From NCBI GenBank assembly GCA_020634885.1, contig JACKAW010000001.1:62001-126000 (forward strand): a stretch of DNA of 64,000 nt, in the 5' to 3' direction. The DNA comes from Anaerolineales bacterium (GTDB lineage: Bacteria > Chloroflexota > Anaerolineae > Anaerolineales > Villigracilaceae). Positions 41,679-50,823 of this stretch are shown here, piece after piece. How positions within the stretch are numbered: position 1 is the first letter of the stretch; each line of letters begins with the position of its first letter. The position numbers and the translations under genes were made by a program. Below the pieces are notes generated by a model. It was not told the DNA's origin. It was given only the letters and a program-made list of their open reading frames with translations, and did no database searches.

Positions 41679-42768
41679 ATGCAAGATTTATTAAATCGCC
41701 TAAACATTGCAAATGAGACCGTTCAGCAATTACTGGAGCGTCTTTGACTTCGTTGGAAAACAAAACCAACTTTCTCAGCTTGAAAAAGATGTAGAGCACC
41801 CCGATTTCTGGAATGATTCGACCACTGCACAAAAGCTGATGAAAGACCTTTCCAATTTACGGGATGAAGTTGGAGCATGGACAAAAATAAAACAACAAAT
41901 CCATGATTTGACCGAGCTTGTGAAACTCGGCGACGACTCTTTGTATTCAGATCTTGAGAGCGAGATCGCAGGTCTTGAAGCAGCCCTTGAAAAACGTTCT
42001 TTTGCCGCCATGTTTTCCGGTCCCTTTGATCATGATGATGCCATCCTTGCAATTCATGCCGGAGCAGGGGGAACTGATTCGCAGGATTGGGCTGGAATGC
42101 TGGAGCGAATGTACTTGCGTTGGATCGAGAGCGCCGGATTTACCGCCGAGATCGTTGATATGACCCCCGGCGAAGAAGCCGGAATAAAAAGTGTAACCAT
42201 ATCCGTTAGTGGGCAGAATGCTTTTGGCTATTTACGATCTGAAAAAGGTGTTCATCGCCTGGTGCGACTTTCGCCTTTTGACGCCGCGCATCGCAGGCAC
42301 ACTTCATTCTCTCTGGTTGAAATTTTGCCTCAATTATCAATGGGTGAAGCAGACGTTGATATAAATCCCGGTGACGTAAAAATGGATGTCTTCCGTTCTT
42401 CTGGTGCAGGTGGACAGAATGTGCAAAAGAATGCCACTGCTGTACGCCTTACGCATCTCCCCACTGGTATTGTCGTAACCTGCCAGAACGAACGTTCGCA
42501 AACCCAAAACCGTGAATTTGCCATGCGTATTTTACGTGCTCGTCTCACAGAATTGAAACGGGCAGAAAAAGAGGAAGAACGCGCAGTGTTGCGTGGTGAA
42601 TATACAAAAGCGGAGTGGGGCAGTCAGATCCGCTCGTATGTGCTTCACCCATACCAAATGGTAAAAGATCACCGTACAGACTTTCAAGTTGGGAATGCGC
42701 AGGCTGTTTTGGATGGCGACTTGGACGCTTTTATGGAAGATTATCTCAAAAGCAACGAAATAAAATAG
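41679..42768 (+). CDS. prfB: Peptide chain release factor 2, with +1 programmed frameshift
   Basis: Translation starts at ATG 41679 (TAGGAG 5 nt before). The first 22 codons end in CTT TGA (41742-41747) followed by C. A +1 shift gives GAC at 41746-41748 and continues for 340 codons, about 362 residues in total. The classical RF2 signal CTTTGAC is present, with an upstream CTGGAG as the internal Shine-Dalgarno-like element. The peptide-release motif GGQ is in SSGAGGQNVQKNATAVRL. UGA autoregulation is thus conserved. Confidence 0.95.
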
Positions 42769-42858
42769 ACTTCTTGCAAAATGCCATTTTTTACCCTGCT
42801 CAAGGCGCGGGTTACCCACATCTGGGCATACATCCCGCCGCCAAGGAAGCCTATTCTT

Positions 42859-42896
42859 AAACAAAAAGAGCGGACACCTGCCCGCTCTTTTTGTTT
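42859..42896. terminator. Bidirectional terminator between prfB and the S1-domain gene
   Basis: A perfect 15-bp stem (42859-42873 and 42882-42896) with an 8-nt loop has A- and T-rich outer parts between convergent genes. Confidence 0.9.
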
Positions 42897-42905
42897 TTTC
42901 TTTAT

Positions 42906-43676
42906 TTATCCACCGGTTGGAATACGTTTTTCGAGAGTGTTGTTGAACAGACTCTCTTGTTCCTGAGATGTAGACTTAATGGATTTGGCGCGGACATTCT
43001 TTTTGCCATTTGCCTTTTCCAATGCCTGTTGCCAGGCGATCTGCATTGCAGTGTACTGAGGTTCGTTGGAAACCTCTTCTTCCATTTGGAAGGTCTCTTC
43101 CTGTTTCTTGCCTTTACGTTTGCCCTTACCTCTGTTTTCAGTGTACTCAGTTGCTTCTTCTTCGATGGGGGCATCCTGAAGGGCTTTGACGCTTAATCGG
43201 ATCTGGCGTTTGCGGCGGTCCACATCAAGGACTTTAGCTTCTACTTCATCGCCTTCCTTGACAACATCGCCTGCCGTCTTAACATAACCATGGGCAAGCT
43301 CGCTAACGTGGATCAAGCCTGGGCGTTCTGCGCCGAAATCTACAAATGCTCCGTAGCTTTCAAGGCGGGTAACTTTGCCTTTGACGACCAGATCTGCTTT
43401 GAGTTCTTTCCATTCGTAGGCGAGAGGTTCGATCATGGTAAGTTCAACGCGGTCTTTACGAACGCGCTTAACCCATACAGATACTTCCTGCCCTTCATTG
43501 AGGACATCTTCCACCTTGTTAACGGGTGTTTCGCTGATCTGTGAAATGTGTAGTACGCCGGGAAGAGATTGTCCAATATCCACTAATGCCCCCGCAAGTG
43601 TGGTCTTCAAAACTTTGCCGCTTAACTTGGTTTTTGGTTCGAGTGCCACGGCGGGCACGTTGTCGGGTGTAGTCAT
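42906..43676 (-). CDS. Protein with two S1 RNA-binding domains
   Basis: 256 residues. The first S1 repeat spans about residues 16-85 (GKVLKTTLAGALVDIGQSLPGVLHISQI). The second is about 92-165 (GKVTRLESYGAFVDFGAERPGLIHVSELAHG ... RKRQIRLSVKAL). The remaining tail is charged, with many Glu/Lys residues. RpsA usually has four to six repeats, so this is a small S1-like protein of uncertain role in translation or RNA turnover. AGGAG lies 8 nt before the ATG. Confidence 0.85.
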   Translation of the reverse strand: MTTPDNVPAVALEPKTKLSGKVLKTTLAGALVDIGQSLPGVLHISQISETPVNKVEDVLNEGQEVSVWVKRVRKDRVELTMIEPLAYEWKELKADLVVKGKVTRLESYGAFVDFGAERPGLIHVSELAHGYVKTAGDVVKEGDEVEAKVLDVDRRKRQIRLSVKALQDAPIEEEATEYTENRGKGKRKGKKQEETFQMEEEVSNEPQYTAMQIAWQQALEKANGKKNVRAKSIKSTSQEQESLFNNTLEKRIPTGG

Positions 43677-43713
43677 AGTATGCTCCTGCTAGTTGAAATA
43701 ATGCCGAGGGACG

Positions 43714-43742
43714 ATTATACCTGTCTGACATGAAGCCGTCAA
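43714..43742 (-). promoter_or_regulatory. Promoter of the S1-domain gene
   Basis: On the minus strand, TTGACG (43737-43742), a 17-nt spacer and TATAAT (43714-43719) lie 37 nt upstream of the ATG. The rest of the 347-nt divergent region (43745-43925) shows no gene. Confidence 0.8.
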
Positions 43743-43928
43743 TACAAATTATGAGGGATTAAATGAATACTTGTCATGCGAATCTATCTTTCGATTGCGG
43801 CAGCGCCGCCAGATTGCCATACTCGTGCCGGTTTGCAAAAGTACCCAATTAGTATGAAGATACAGGGACAAAAAATAATGAATTTCAAGGCTGTACACCA
43901 CCCGGTAAGTTGTTTGCGCTGTAGCGCA

Positions 43929-43958
43929 TTGCAGTGAAACTTGGATAACGCTTATAAT
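43929..43958 (+). promoter_or_regulatory. Promoter of ftcD
   Basis: TTGCAG (43929-43934), an 18-nt spacer and TATAAT (43953-43958) precede the ftcD ATG by 65 nt. Confidence 0.6.
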
Positions 43959-44023
43959 TGAAGACAATAAGGTGTGTATCAAACCCATAAATCATAACCA
44001 GAGAGAATAAAGTAGAAGCAACC

Positions 44024-45556
44024 ATGACAAACCAACTCATTGAATGCATTCCAAATTTTTCTGAGGCGCGCCGACCTGAAGTAATAGATCAAATTGTCGC
44101 GGTAATTCAATCAGTAAAAGAAGTTAAATTACTCGATCGATCCTCTGATCTTGATCACAACCGAACTGTGCTAACTTTTGCGGGGTCTCCCCAAGGCGTG
44201 GAAGAAGCCGCATTTAGGGCAATAAAAACCGCCTCTGAGTTGATCGACCTTGACCAACACACTGGTGAACACCCGCGTATTGGAGCGACGGATGTCGTTC
44301 CATTCGTCCCGCTCAGTGGCGCAACAATGGAGGAGTGCATTGCCATTGCCAGACGGCTTGGGGAGCGCGTAGCCAGTAATTTAAGCATTCCAGTTTATCT
44401 CTACGAATCTGCAGCAACACGCCCTGAACGAACCAACTTGGAAACCATTCGTAAAGGGCAATATGAAGGACTGAAATCTGAGATTGAAAAGCCAGAACGC
44501 CAGCCCGATTTTGGACCAGCCGTACTGCCCAAAGCAGGCGCTACTGTAATTGGTGCGCGCAATCCACTGATCGCATTTAATGTCTACCTCACTAGCGACG
44601 ATGTCAGTATTGCCAAAAAGATCGCCAAAGCCGTACGGCAATCTTCGGGTGGTCTGCGATATGTCAAAGGGCTGGGTTTATTGGTGGACGGACGCGCTCA
44701 GGTTTCGATGAACCTTACCAACTTCCGCGAAACACCGATTGCTCGCGTAGTTGAGTTCATTCGGCGCGAGGCAGAGCGGTATGGGGTGGGTATTCATCAC
44801 AGCGAACTCGTGGGCTTGATCCCTCAAGAGGCTTTGGTGGATGCTGCGGTTTGGTACACCCAGTTGGATGCGTTTTCTCCTGAGCAGATTCTTGAATCCA
44901 GACTTTTTTCTTCTCCCACCGCAGACGCCTCAGAGACACCCGTGCGGGTTACCTTTGTCGAGCAGTTGGCTGCGCCGACGCCTACTCCGGGCGGCGGTTC
45001 GGCTGGCGCGTACGCCGGTGCGATGGGGGCGGCGCTTGTTGCCATGGTTGCAGGCGTAACCATTGGCAAAAAGAAATACGCAGAAGTAGAAGCCGAAATG
45101 CAGGCGATCCGCGTGGTTGCTGAAAATTTACGCAAAGAACTTTCTCTTGCTGTGGACGATGACGCCGGTGCCTTTGAGGCACTGATGGCAACCTTTAAAC
45201 TTCCCAAGGCTACAGAAGAAGAACAGGCAACCCGCAATGCTGCCATTGCGAATGCCACCTTGAATGCTGCGCATGTTCCACTGCATGTTGCTGAACACGC
45301 CGTCAAAGTGATGGAATTGTCCTTGAAATGTGCCAGACACGGCTTGCAGAGCGCCATCAGTGATGCCGCTTCAGGGTTTGCGATGGCGCGCGCTTCGTTA
45401 ACTGCCGCCGCTTACAATGTGCGAATCAATGTCAACTCGCTTGCCGATCCATCTCTTGGTGATAGGATGATCGCTGAGTTGACAGAATTGGAAAAGGCGG
45501 CGAATCTACTGGATGGGGAGATTCAACTTGTGATGAAAGATCGAGGCGGGATTTGA
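44024..45556 (+). CDS. ftcD: Glutamate formiminotransferase-cyclodeaminase (fused)
   Basis: 510 residues. The N-terminal 300 residues are the formiminotransferase (IECIPNFSEARRPEVIDQI, and HTGEHPRIGATDVVPFVPLSG with the catalytic His). The C-terminal about 200 residues are the cyclodeaminase (TPTPGGGSAGAYAGAMGAALVAMVAGVTIGKKKY). The fused enzyme transfers the formimino group from histidine degradation to tetrahydrofolate and forms methenyl-THF plus ammonia. No hut genes are nearby, so one-carbon supply is the safe statement. No obvious ribosome site is seen. Confidence 0.93.
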   Translation: MTNQLIECIPNFSEARRPEVIDQIVAVIQSVKEVKLLDRSSDLDHNRTVLTFAGSPQGVEEAAFRAIKTASELIDLDQHTGEHPRIGATDVVPFVPLSGATMEECIAIARRLGERVASNLSIPVYLYESAATRPERTNLETIRKGQYEGLKSEIEKPERQPDFGPAVLPKAGATVIGARNPLIAFNVYLTSDDVSIAKKIAKAVRQSSGGLRYVKGLGLLVDGRAQVSMNLTNFRETPIARVVEFIRREAERYGVGIHHSELVGLIPQEALVDAAVWYTQLDAFSPEQILESRLFSSPTADASETPVRVTFVEQLAAPTPTPGGGSAGAYAGAMGAALVAMVAGVTIGKKKYAEVEAEMQAIRVVAENLRKELSLAVDDDAGAFEALMATFKLPKATEEEQATRNAAIANATLNAAHVPLHVAEHAVKVMELSLKCARHGLQSAISDAASGFAMARASLTAAAYNVRINVNSLADPSLGDRMIAELTELEKAANLLDGEIQLVMKDRGGI

Positions 45557-45569
45557 TCTTCATCTTTAG

Positions 45570-45598
45570 TTGACCATTCGCTGGCGCTTGTGTATAAT
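45570..45598 (+). promoter_or_regulatory. Promoter of the ileS T-box transcript
   Basis: TTGACC (45570-45575), a 17-nt spacer and TATAAT (45593-45598) lie 14 nt after the ftcD stop. The expected transcription start is about 45605. Confidence 0.85.
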
Positions 45599-45604
45599 CC
45601 GCCT

Positions 45605-45872
45605 ATTCAAGTGCGTAGATGGGAACGAGTAAACCGTTCAAGACGAACAGCGAGTCCGTGAAATGGTGTGAGGCGGATGCGGGAAGACGGTTGAAAATCC
45701 TCCCGGAGCTGTGAACTGAAATCAGGTCTCTGAGAGTAGGGAAACCGGAGTTGTGCTTCGTTATCAAAACAAGGCGATGGTTGTCGCCTATGAGTGTTCA
45801 CCTTCGGGTGAAAATCAGAGTGGTACCGCGTGAGCTTTGCTCTCGTCTCTGTCAAGAGACGAGAGTTTTTTA
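45605..45872 (+). promoter_or_regulatory. T-box riboswitch controlling ileS
   Basis: The leader has a Stem-I-like region with AGCGAGTCC and GGTGTGAG motifs, an AGTAGG Stem III region, and the T-box sequence AGAGTGGTACCGCG at 45817-45830, which pairs with the tRNA acceptor end. The terminator is CTCTCGTCTCT / AGAGACGAGAG (45840-45850 and 45855-45865) followed by T6. Uncharged tRNA-Ile should favour the antiterminator. The specifier is probably ATC at 45697-45699. A second ATC at 45721-45723 is an alternative. Confidence 0.9.
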
Positions 45873-45888
45873 TTTTCTGGAGGCATGA

Positions 45889-48800
45889 ATGTTTAAGTCA
45901 GTTAATCCAAAGTTGGATGTCCCTGCAATGGAAGATAATGTCCTGAAGTTCTGGACTGAGCAGGAGATCTTCAAGAAAACTGTAGACCAGCGGCAGGGCA
46001 AACCCGATTATGTATTTTATGAAGGTCCGCCTACTGCCAATGGGCGCCCGGGTGTGCATCATGTACTTGCCCGCGCTTTCAAAGATATGTTCCCGCGTTA
46101 CAAGATCATGCGCGGATATCACGTCTCGCGCCGTGGCGGTTGGGATACGCATGGTTTGCCGGTAGAGATCGAGGTGGAGAAGCAGCTTGGTTTTACCAAC
46201 AAGCAGCAGATCGAAGAGTACGGCGTTGATAAATTTAATGAACTGTGCAAAAAATCGGTGTTCAACTACATTCAAGAATGGGAAAAGCTGACCGACCGCA
46301 TCGGCTTTTGGGTAGACCTCGAAACTGCTTATGTGACTTACACCAACGACTACATCGAGTCGGTGTGGTGGATATTGAAGAATTTCTGGGAGAAGGACCT
46401 GCTCTTCAAGGGCTACAAGATCGTGCCGTATTGCCCTCGCTGCGGTACGCCTCTTTCTGACCATGAAGTTGCACTCGGTTACGAAGATGCTGAAGACCCT
46501 TCGGTCTTTGTACGCTTTCCGTTGGTGGATAAGCCCGATACGTATCTCTTGGTGTGGACGACCACTCCGTGGACGCTCCCTTCCAATGTGGCAGTTGCGG
46601 CTCACCCCGATGTGGATTATGTGACCGTTGAGCATGATAACAACGGCGTAACCGAAAAACTGATCCTTGCCAAATCTCTACTGGAGAAGGTCTTCCGGGG
46701 AGAAGAGGTGAAGGTGTTGGATACCTACAAGGGCAAAAAACTTGATGGTTTGAAATACCAGCCTTTGTATACGTTTATGCCGGTAGACAAGCCCGCCTAT
46801 TATGTTGTGATGGGTGATTACGTTACCACTGAAGATGGTACAGGTTTGGTTCACACTGCCCCTGCTTTTGGGCAGGAAGATATGGAAACCGGCAAAAAGT
46901 ATGACTTGCCAGTTTTGCTTACGGTTCAGCCGGATGGTGCATTTATCCCTGAGATCACCCCGTGGCGCGGAATCTTCGTCAAGGAAGCCGACCCGCTCAT
47001 CATTCAGGAACTTGAGGCGCGTGGTCTCATGTTCCGTTCGGAACGCTTTACGCACACTTATCCCTTCTGCTGGCGTTGCAAAACTCCGCTGTTGTACTAT
47101 GCGCGTGAGTCGTGGTACATCCGCACCAGCGCGAAGAAGGATAGTTTGGTCGGTTTGAACAAGACCATCCATTGGGTTCCAGACCATATTCAAAATGGGC
47201 GCTTCGGGAACTGGCTTGAGAATAATATCGATTGGTCGCTTTCGCGTGAACGCTATTGGGGCACGCCGCTGCCAGTTTGGGAATGTGATGGTTGCCACGA
47301 CCGTGAATGTGTTGGTTCTGTGGCTGAACTTTCTGAAAAAGCCGGCAAAGATTTAACTGAGCTAGACCTGCACCGCCCGCATGTGGATAACATTCACTGG
47401 GGCTGCGCCAAGTGCGGCGGACAGATGACCCGCGTGAAAGACCTGATTGATGTGTGGTTCGACTCTGGCTCGATGCCGTATGCACAGTGGCATTATCCGT
47501 TTGAGAACAAGGATAAGTTCGAGGCGCAGTATCCCGCTGATTATATCTGCGAGGCTGTCGATCAAACGCGCGGATGGTTCTATTCGCTTCACGCTATTTC
47601 GACCTTGCTCAACGATCAAGTTTCATTCAAAAATGTGATCTGCCTTGGGCATATTCAAGATGAAAAAGGACGCAAGATGTCCAAGTCGCTGGGTAATATC
47701 GTCCAGCCTTGGGATGTGATCAACCTGCATGGCGCCGATGCGCTGCGTTGGTATCTCTATACCGCCACACCGCCCGGACAGGAACGCCGCTTCTCCTCTG
47801 ATCTGGTTGGAGAGGTGATCCGCAACTTTACGCTTACTCTGTGGAATGTGTACTCGTTTTTTGTGACGTATGCAAACCTTGATAAGCCACAGGCATTGAA
47901 CATTACTGCGCCCGCCAACGACCTAGACCGCTGGCTGCTCTCTGAATTGAATGTGCTTGTGCGTGATGTGACCAAAGCTTACGAAGAATACGATGTGACC
48001 AATGCCACCCGTCCGGTGGAGAAGTTCGTTGAAACACTCTCTACCTGGTATGTGCGCCGTTCCCGCCGCCGTTTCTGGAAGAACGACTCGCCTGCCGATA
48101 AGCAGTCGGCATATTCAACGCTGTATACGGCGCTTGTAACGGTTGCCAAACTGATCGCGCCTGCCATGCCCTTCCTTGCCGAAGAGCTGTATCAGAACCT
48201 CGTCTGCTCGGTGGATGAGGGGGCGCCAGAGTCTATTCACCTTGCCGAGTGGCCCGTTGTGATGGAAGAATTCATCGACGAGTCGCTTAACCGTGAAATG
48301 AATTTGGTGATGAAGCTCGTCTCACTCGGGCATTCTGCCCGCCAAAAGGCGAATCGCAAAGTGCGCCAGCCATTGGCTGAAGCGGCTTTCTCGGTTGGGA
48401 ATGTGTTTGAGCGTGATGCTTTGCTCAAAAATGTAGAAGTGGTGCAAGATGAGTTGAATGTGAAGCAGGTACGCTTGCTTGATGCTGCGACTGAGGCGGT
48501 CTCTCATACCGTCAAGCCGCTGCCCAAGCAGCTCGGGCAAAAATATGGCAACAAGTTCCCGGTCATTCAGAAGGCGATCTTGGCGATGAATGCTGAGGAA
48601 GTGGCAAAAGCCCTCCTAAGCGGCAACCCGCTTGAAGTTAAAGCCGGAGGCGAGACCTTCCACATCATCTCAGAAGAGGTGGAAGTCAAAGCGATGGCAA
48701 AAGAAGGCTTTGCCGTCGCTGAAGATGGTGCGTATGTGGCGGCGCTTGTTACCACGCTCACGCCAGAACTTGTGGCAGAAGGTTTGGCGCGCGAGTTTGT

Positions 48801-49032
48801 GCGCCGCGTGCAGGACTTGCGCAAGACCGCCAACTTGGATGTTGCCGACCGCATTGAACTTTTTGTAGAAGCCAGTGTTGGACTGAAATCTGCGGTGGAA
48901 ACTCATGCCGACTATATCAAGGCTGAGACCCTGACGGTGAAGTTCTCTTTTGCTGCCGCGCCAGCGAATGCTTCTGTAGTGGAAGATGCCTTTGAAGGTG
49001 AGACTTTGAAAGTGGGCTTGATAAAGAATTAG
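45889..49032 (+). CDS. ileS: Isoleucyl-tRNA synthetase, type 2, with GxHH signature
   Basis: 1047 residues, class I. The N-terminal signature reads PTANGRPGVHHVLARAF, with Gly55-Val-His57-His58 in the place of the canonical HxGH. KMSKSLGN is intact. A CP1 editing domain and a C-terminal anticodon-binding region are present at type-2 (eukaryote-like) length. Type-2 enzymes are associated with mupirocin resistance, and the swapped GxHH form is known to give very high resistance. An AGGC-type site lies before the ATG. Expression is controlled by the T-box. Confidence 0.95.
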   Translation: MFKSVNPKLDVPAMEDNVLKFWTEQEIFKKTVDQRQGKPDYVFYEGPPTANGRPGVHHVLARAFKDMFPRYKIMRGYHVSRRGGWDTHGLPVEIEVEKQLGFTNKQQIEEYGVDKFNELCKKSVFNYIQEWEKLTDRIGFWVDLETAYVTYTNDYIESVWWILKNFWEKDLLFKGYKIVPYCPRCGTPLSDHEVALGYEDAEDPSVFVRFPLVDKPDTYLLVWTTTPWTLPSNVAVAAHPDVDYVTVEHDNNGVTEKLILAKSLLEKVFRGEEVKVLDTYKGKKLDGLKYQPLYTFMPVDKPAYYVVMGDYVTTEDGTGLVHTAPAFGQEDMETGKKYDLPVLLTVQPDGAFIPEITPWRGIFVKEADPLIIQELEARGLMFRSERFTHTYPFCWRCKTPLLYYARESWYIRTSAKKDSLVGLNKTIHWVPDHIQNGRFGNWLENNIDWSLSRERYWGTPLPVWECDGCHDRECVGSVAELSEKAGKDLTELDLHRPHVDNIHWGCAKCGGQMTRVKDLIDVWFDSGSMPYAQWHYPFENKDKFEAQYPADYICEAVDQTRGWFYSLHAISTLLNDQVSFKNVICLGHIQDEKGRKMSKSLGNIVQPWDVINLHGADALRWYLYTATPPGQERRFSSDLVGEVIRNFTLTLWNVYSFFVTYANLDKPQALNITAPANDLDRWLLSELNVLVRDVTKAYEEYDVTNATRPVEKFVETLSTWYVRRSRRRFWKNDSPADKQSAYSTLYTALVTVAKLIAPAMPFLAEELYQNLVCSVDEGAPESIHLAEWPVVMEEFIDESLNREMNLVMKLVSLGHSARQKANRKVRQPLAEAAFSVGNVFERDALLKNVEVVQDELNVKQVRLLDAATEAVSHTVKPLPKQLGQKYGNKFPVIQKAILAMNAEEVAKALLSGNPLEVKAGGETFHIISEEVEVKAMAKEGFAVAEDGAYVAALVTTLTPELVAEGLAREFVRRVQDLRKTANLDVADRIELFVEASVGLKSAVETHADYIKAETLTVKFSFAAAPANASVVEDAFEGETLKVGLIKN

Positions 49033-49047
49033 GAAGTAGTACTGAAT

Positions 49048-49086
49048 AAAAAATGACTTCCGTGGCGTTCACGGAAGTCATTTTTT
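49048..49086. terminator. Terminator of ileS
   Basis: TGACTTCCGTG (49054-49064) and its complement (49070-49080) form an 11-bp stem with A6 before and T6 after. It lies about 20 nt past the stop and also faces the convergent DUF3592 gene. Confidence 0.92.
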
Positions 49087-49101
49087 ATTGTTGGTAAAAG
49101 T

Positions 49102-49626
49102 TTATGATGTGATGGCTGCGTACATCATCCACAGGTTGAGGAGAGCGATGATGAAATAAATTACGCCCCCAAAAACTGATTTCCATGATGGACCCGGGTT
49201 CCCTTGTTCGAGGATGGACCAGCCCGGGTTGACCGGGTCGTAATAGACTTGTACTGCCTGCCCGACTTGGTATTTTTCAACTCTTTTGAGTGCCTGATTT
49301 CTCGTAGCATACAGGTTGAGATGGTCGTTAAACGCGTAATGGTCGCATGCGTAGCTTTTACCATCTACTGTGTAGGAGCTTTGCACCCACGGACGGAAGT
49401 AGGTTTGGTATTGACTGCGTCTTCCATTTGCTGTTTCCCGGCGTTTGAACTTTTCGGCTTCCATCACTGCATTGACGATGGTGATCGTACCTGAGGTAGA
49501 TGCCCAATTCCGGCTGGCGTTGGCGTCTATAAATCCGCGTATGCCGCGACGGGTTAGTCGATAGGTTTGCCAGAGACATATTGCAGCAATTATTCCAAAA
49601 AACAATAAAGTTATGATGAGTTTCAT
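49102..49626 (-). CDS. DUF3592 membrane protein
   Basis: 174 residues from ATG 49626 (GAGGAAA 8 nt before it). There is an N-terminal membrane helix (LIITLLFFGIIAAICLWQTYRL) and a C-terminal one (VIYFIIALLNLWMMYAAI). Between them is an extracytoplasmic beta-domain with VDGKSYACDHYAF and VQVYYDPVNPGWSILEQG, typical of DUF3592. Function unknown. It follows the NBR1-Ig/FN3 lipoprotein by 17 nt. Confidence 0.8.
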   Translation of the reverse strand: MKLIITLLFFGIIAAICLWQTYRLTRRGIRGFIDANASRNWASTSGTITIVNAVMEAEKFKRRETANGRRSQYQTYFRPWVQSSYTVDGKSYACDHYAFNDHLNLYATRNQALKRVEKYQVGQAVQVYYDPVNPGWSILEQGNPGPSWKSVFGGVIYFIIALLNLWMMYAAITS

Positions 49627-49643
49627 TGGGGTATTTCCTCTGT

Positions 49644-50486
49644 TTATTGGCAATTGCTGGTTTCAACATGGAGCTTGCTTGTTGACTCGCCTTCCTTGTT
49701 GAAGGCTGCCACGACGTATTGATATGAGCCGGGGGCGGCGGTGGTATCTTCAAACGTTGTGGTTCCGGCTGGCAGATCTACCAACGCGACCCCATCACGG
49801 TAGATGCGGTAGCCGCTTTCGTTATCTGCCAGGTCTTGCCAGGTGATGTTGATACGAGTTGCGCCGCCGCTGCAATCGTACGAGTAGCGCAGTTCGCCAG
49901 GAGCCGATAACCCGTTGACCCGGCTGGTCTCTTTGCCAACTGTGGTGATGATGCCAACAAACAGCACGCGTTCTCCGTTGGAACTATCCATACGAAAGGT
50001 GGTTTCAAATGTGCCAGTTTGTGATGGAGCAGCCATGGGAACGCTGAATGCCATTTCTGAACCCGGGAGGACGATTTCCCCAAGGGGAATGGGATTGAAG
50101 GAATCAGTGGGGGTAAGCCGTTCACCAGAATCAAAGTTCATGGTGTAGGCATCTGTCCATGTACAAGTGCCGGTGTTTTTGATAACCCACGACATTTCAA
50201 AGCCCTCATTGGGATCAAGTGGTTTATCTACTTCGGCTTTATCGTAGGTTATGCCATTCCGCTCCCAACGAACGATGTTGAAGTTTTCTTCGCAGACAGG
50301 AGAGGGGGTGACAGCAAAGCCGGGCGCTCCGGCAGGTGGACCGTCTTGTGTGGGTGTGGTTAAAACGGCTTCTACTGTCAGTGCGGCAGCCGTGGCTAGT
50401 TCGCTTTCTTGTGGTGCGCTGACGCCGAGGTTGCAAGCGGCAAGTATAAAACTGAACAGAATAACGAATAGGGAATGCAGTTTCAC
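49644..50486 (-). CDS. Lipoprotein with NBR1-type Ig domain and fibronectin type III domain
   Basis: 280 residues starting at GTG 50486. The signal and lipobox are LFVILFSFILAACNLG. The Ig_NBR1-like domain spans about residues 65-175 (MSWVIKNTGTCTWTDAYTMNF, PLGEIVLPGSEMAFSVPMAAPSQTGTFETTFRM). The FN3 domain begins at APGELRYSYDC and ends YVVAAFNKEGES. It is related to the peptidoglycan-binding lipoprotein at 19663 but with a different C-terminal module. Substrate unknown. Confidence 0.8.
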   Translation of the reverse strand: MKLHSLFVILFSFILAACNLGVSAPQESELATAAALTVEAVLTTPTQDGPPAGAPGFAVTPSPVCEENFNIVRWERNGITYDKAEVDKPLDPNEGFEMSWVIKNTGTCTWTDAYTMNFDSGERLTPTDSFNPIPLGEIVLPGSEMAFSVPMAAPSQTGTFETTFRMDSSNGERVLFVGIITTVGKETSRVNGLSAPGELRYSYDCSGGATRINITWQDLADNESGYRIYRDGVALVDLPAGTTTFEDTTAAPGSYQYVVAAFNKEGESTSKLHVETSNCQ

Positions 50487-50823
50487 TAGATGGGTTTCCT
50501 TGATAGTTGATATGTCCAAAATTATAGCTTTTGTTATTTTTGATCCAAGGGGACAATGGTCATGTTGATGGGAATAAAGTGATACCAGCGAAGAAATGCT
50601 TTGGGTGGATCTCGCAAGCTCAAGGTGAGTATGAAGCGCAGCTCCCACTCATCCTTCTACTCCCCTAAATGGGTGGGCGTTTCCCAACCTTTGCACACAC
50701 CGAACAAAAGTACTAATTCGTACCGAACTCCTCCTATTTGGTGTTCCATCAGACACTATATTATGTAAACCCTTCCAGGTTTCCCACTCCCAATTCCCGA
50801 TCTGTTCTCTAATAGGAGCTCCT

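Noticed and set aside
41679..41747. Short prfB 5' frame as a separate gene or a frameshift error
   Set aside because: The CTTTGAC signal and position are the known RF2 programmed frameshift.
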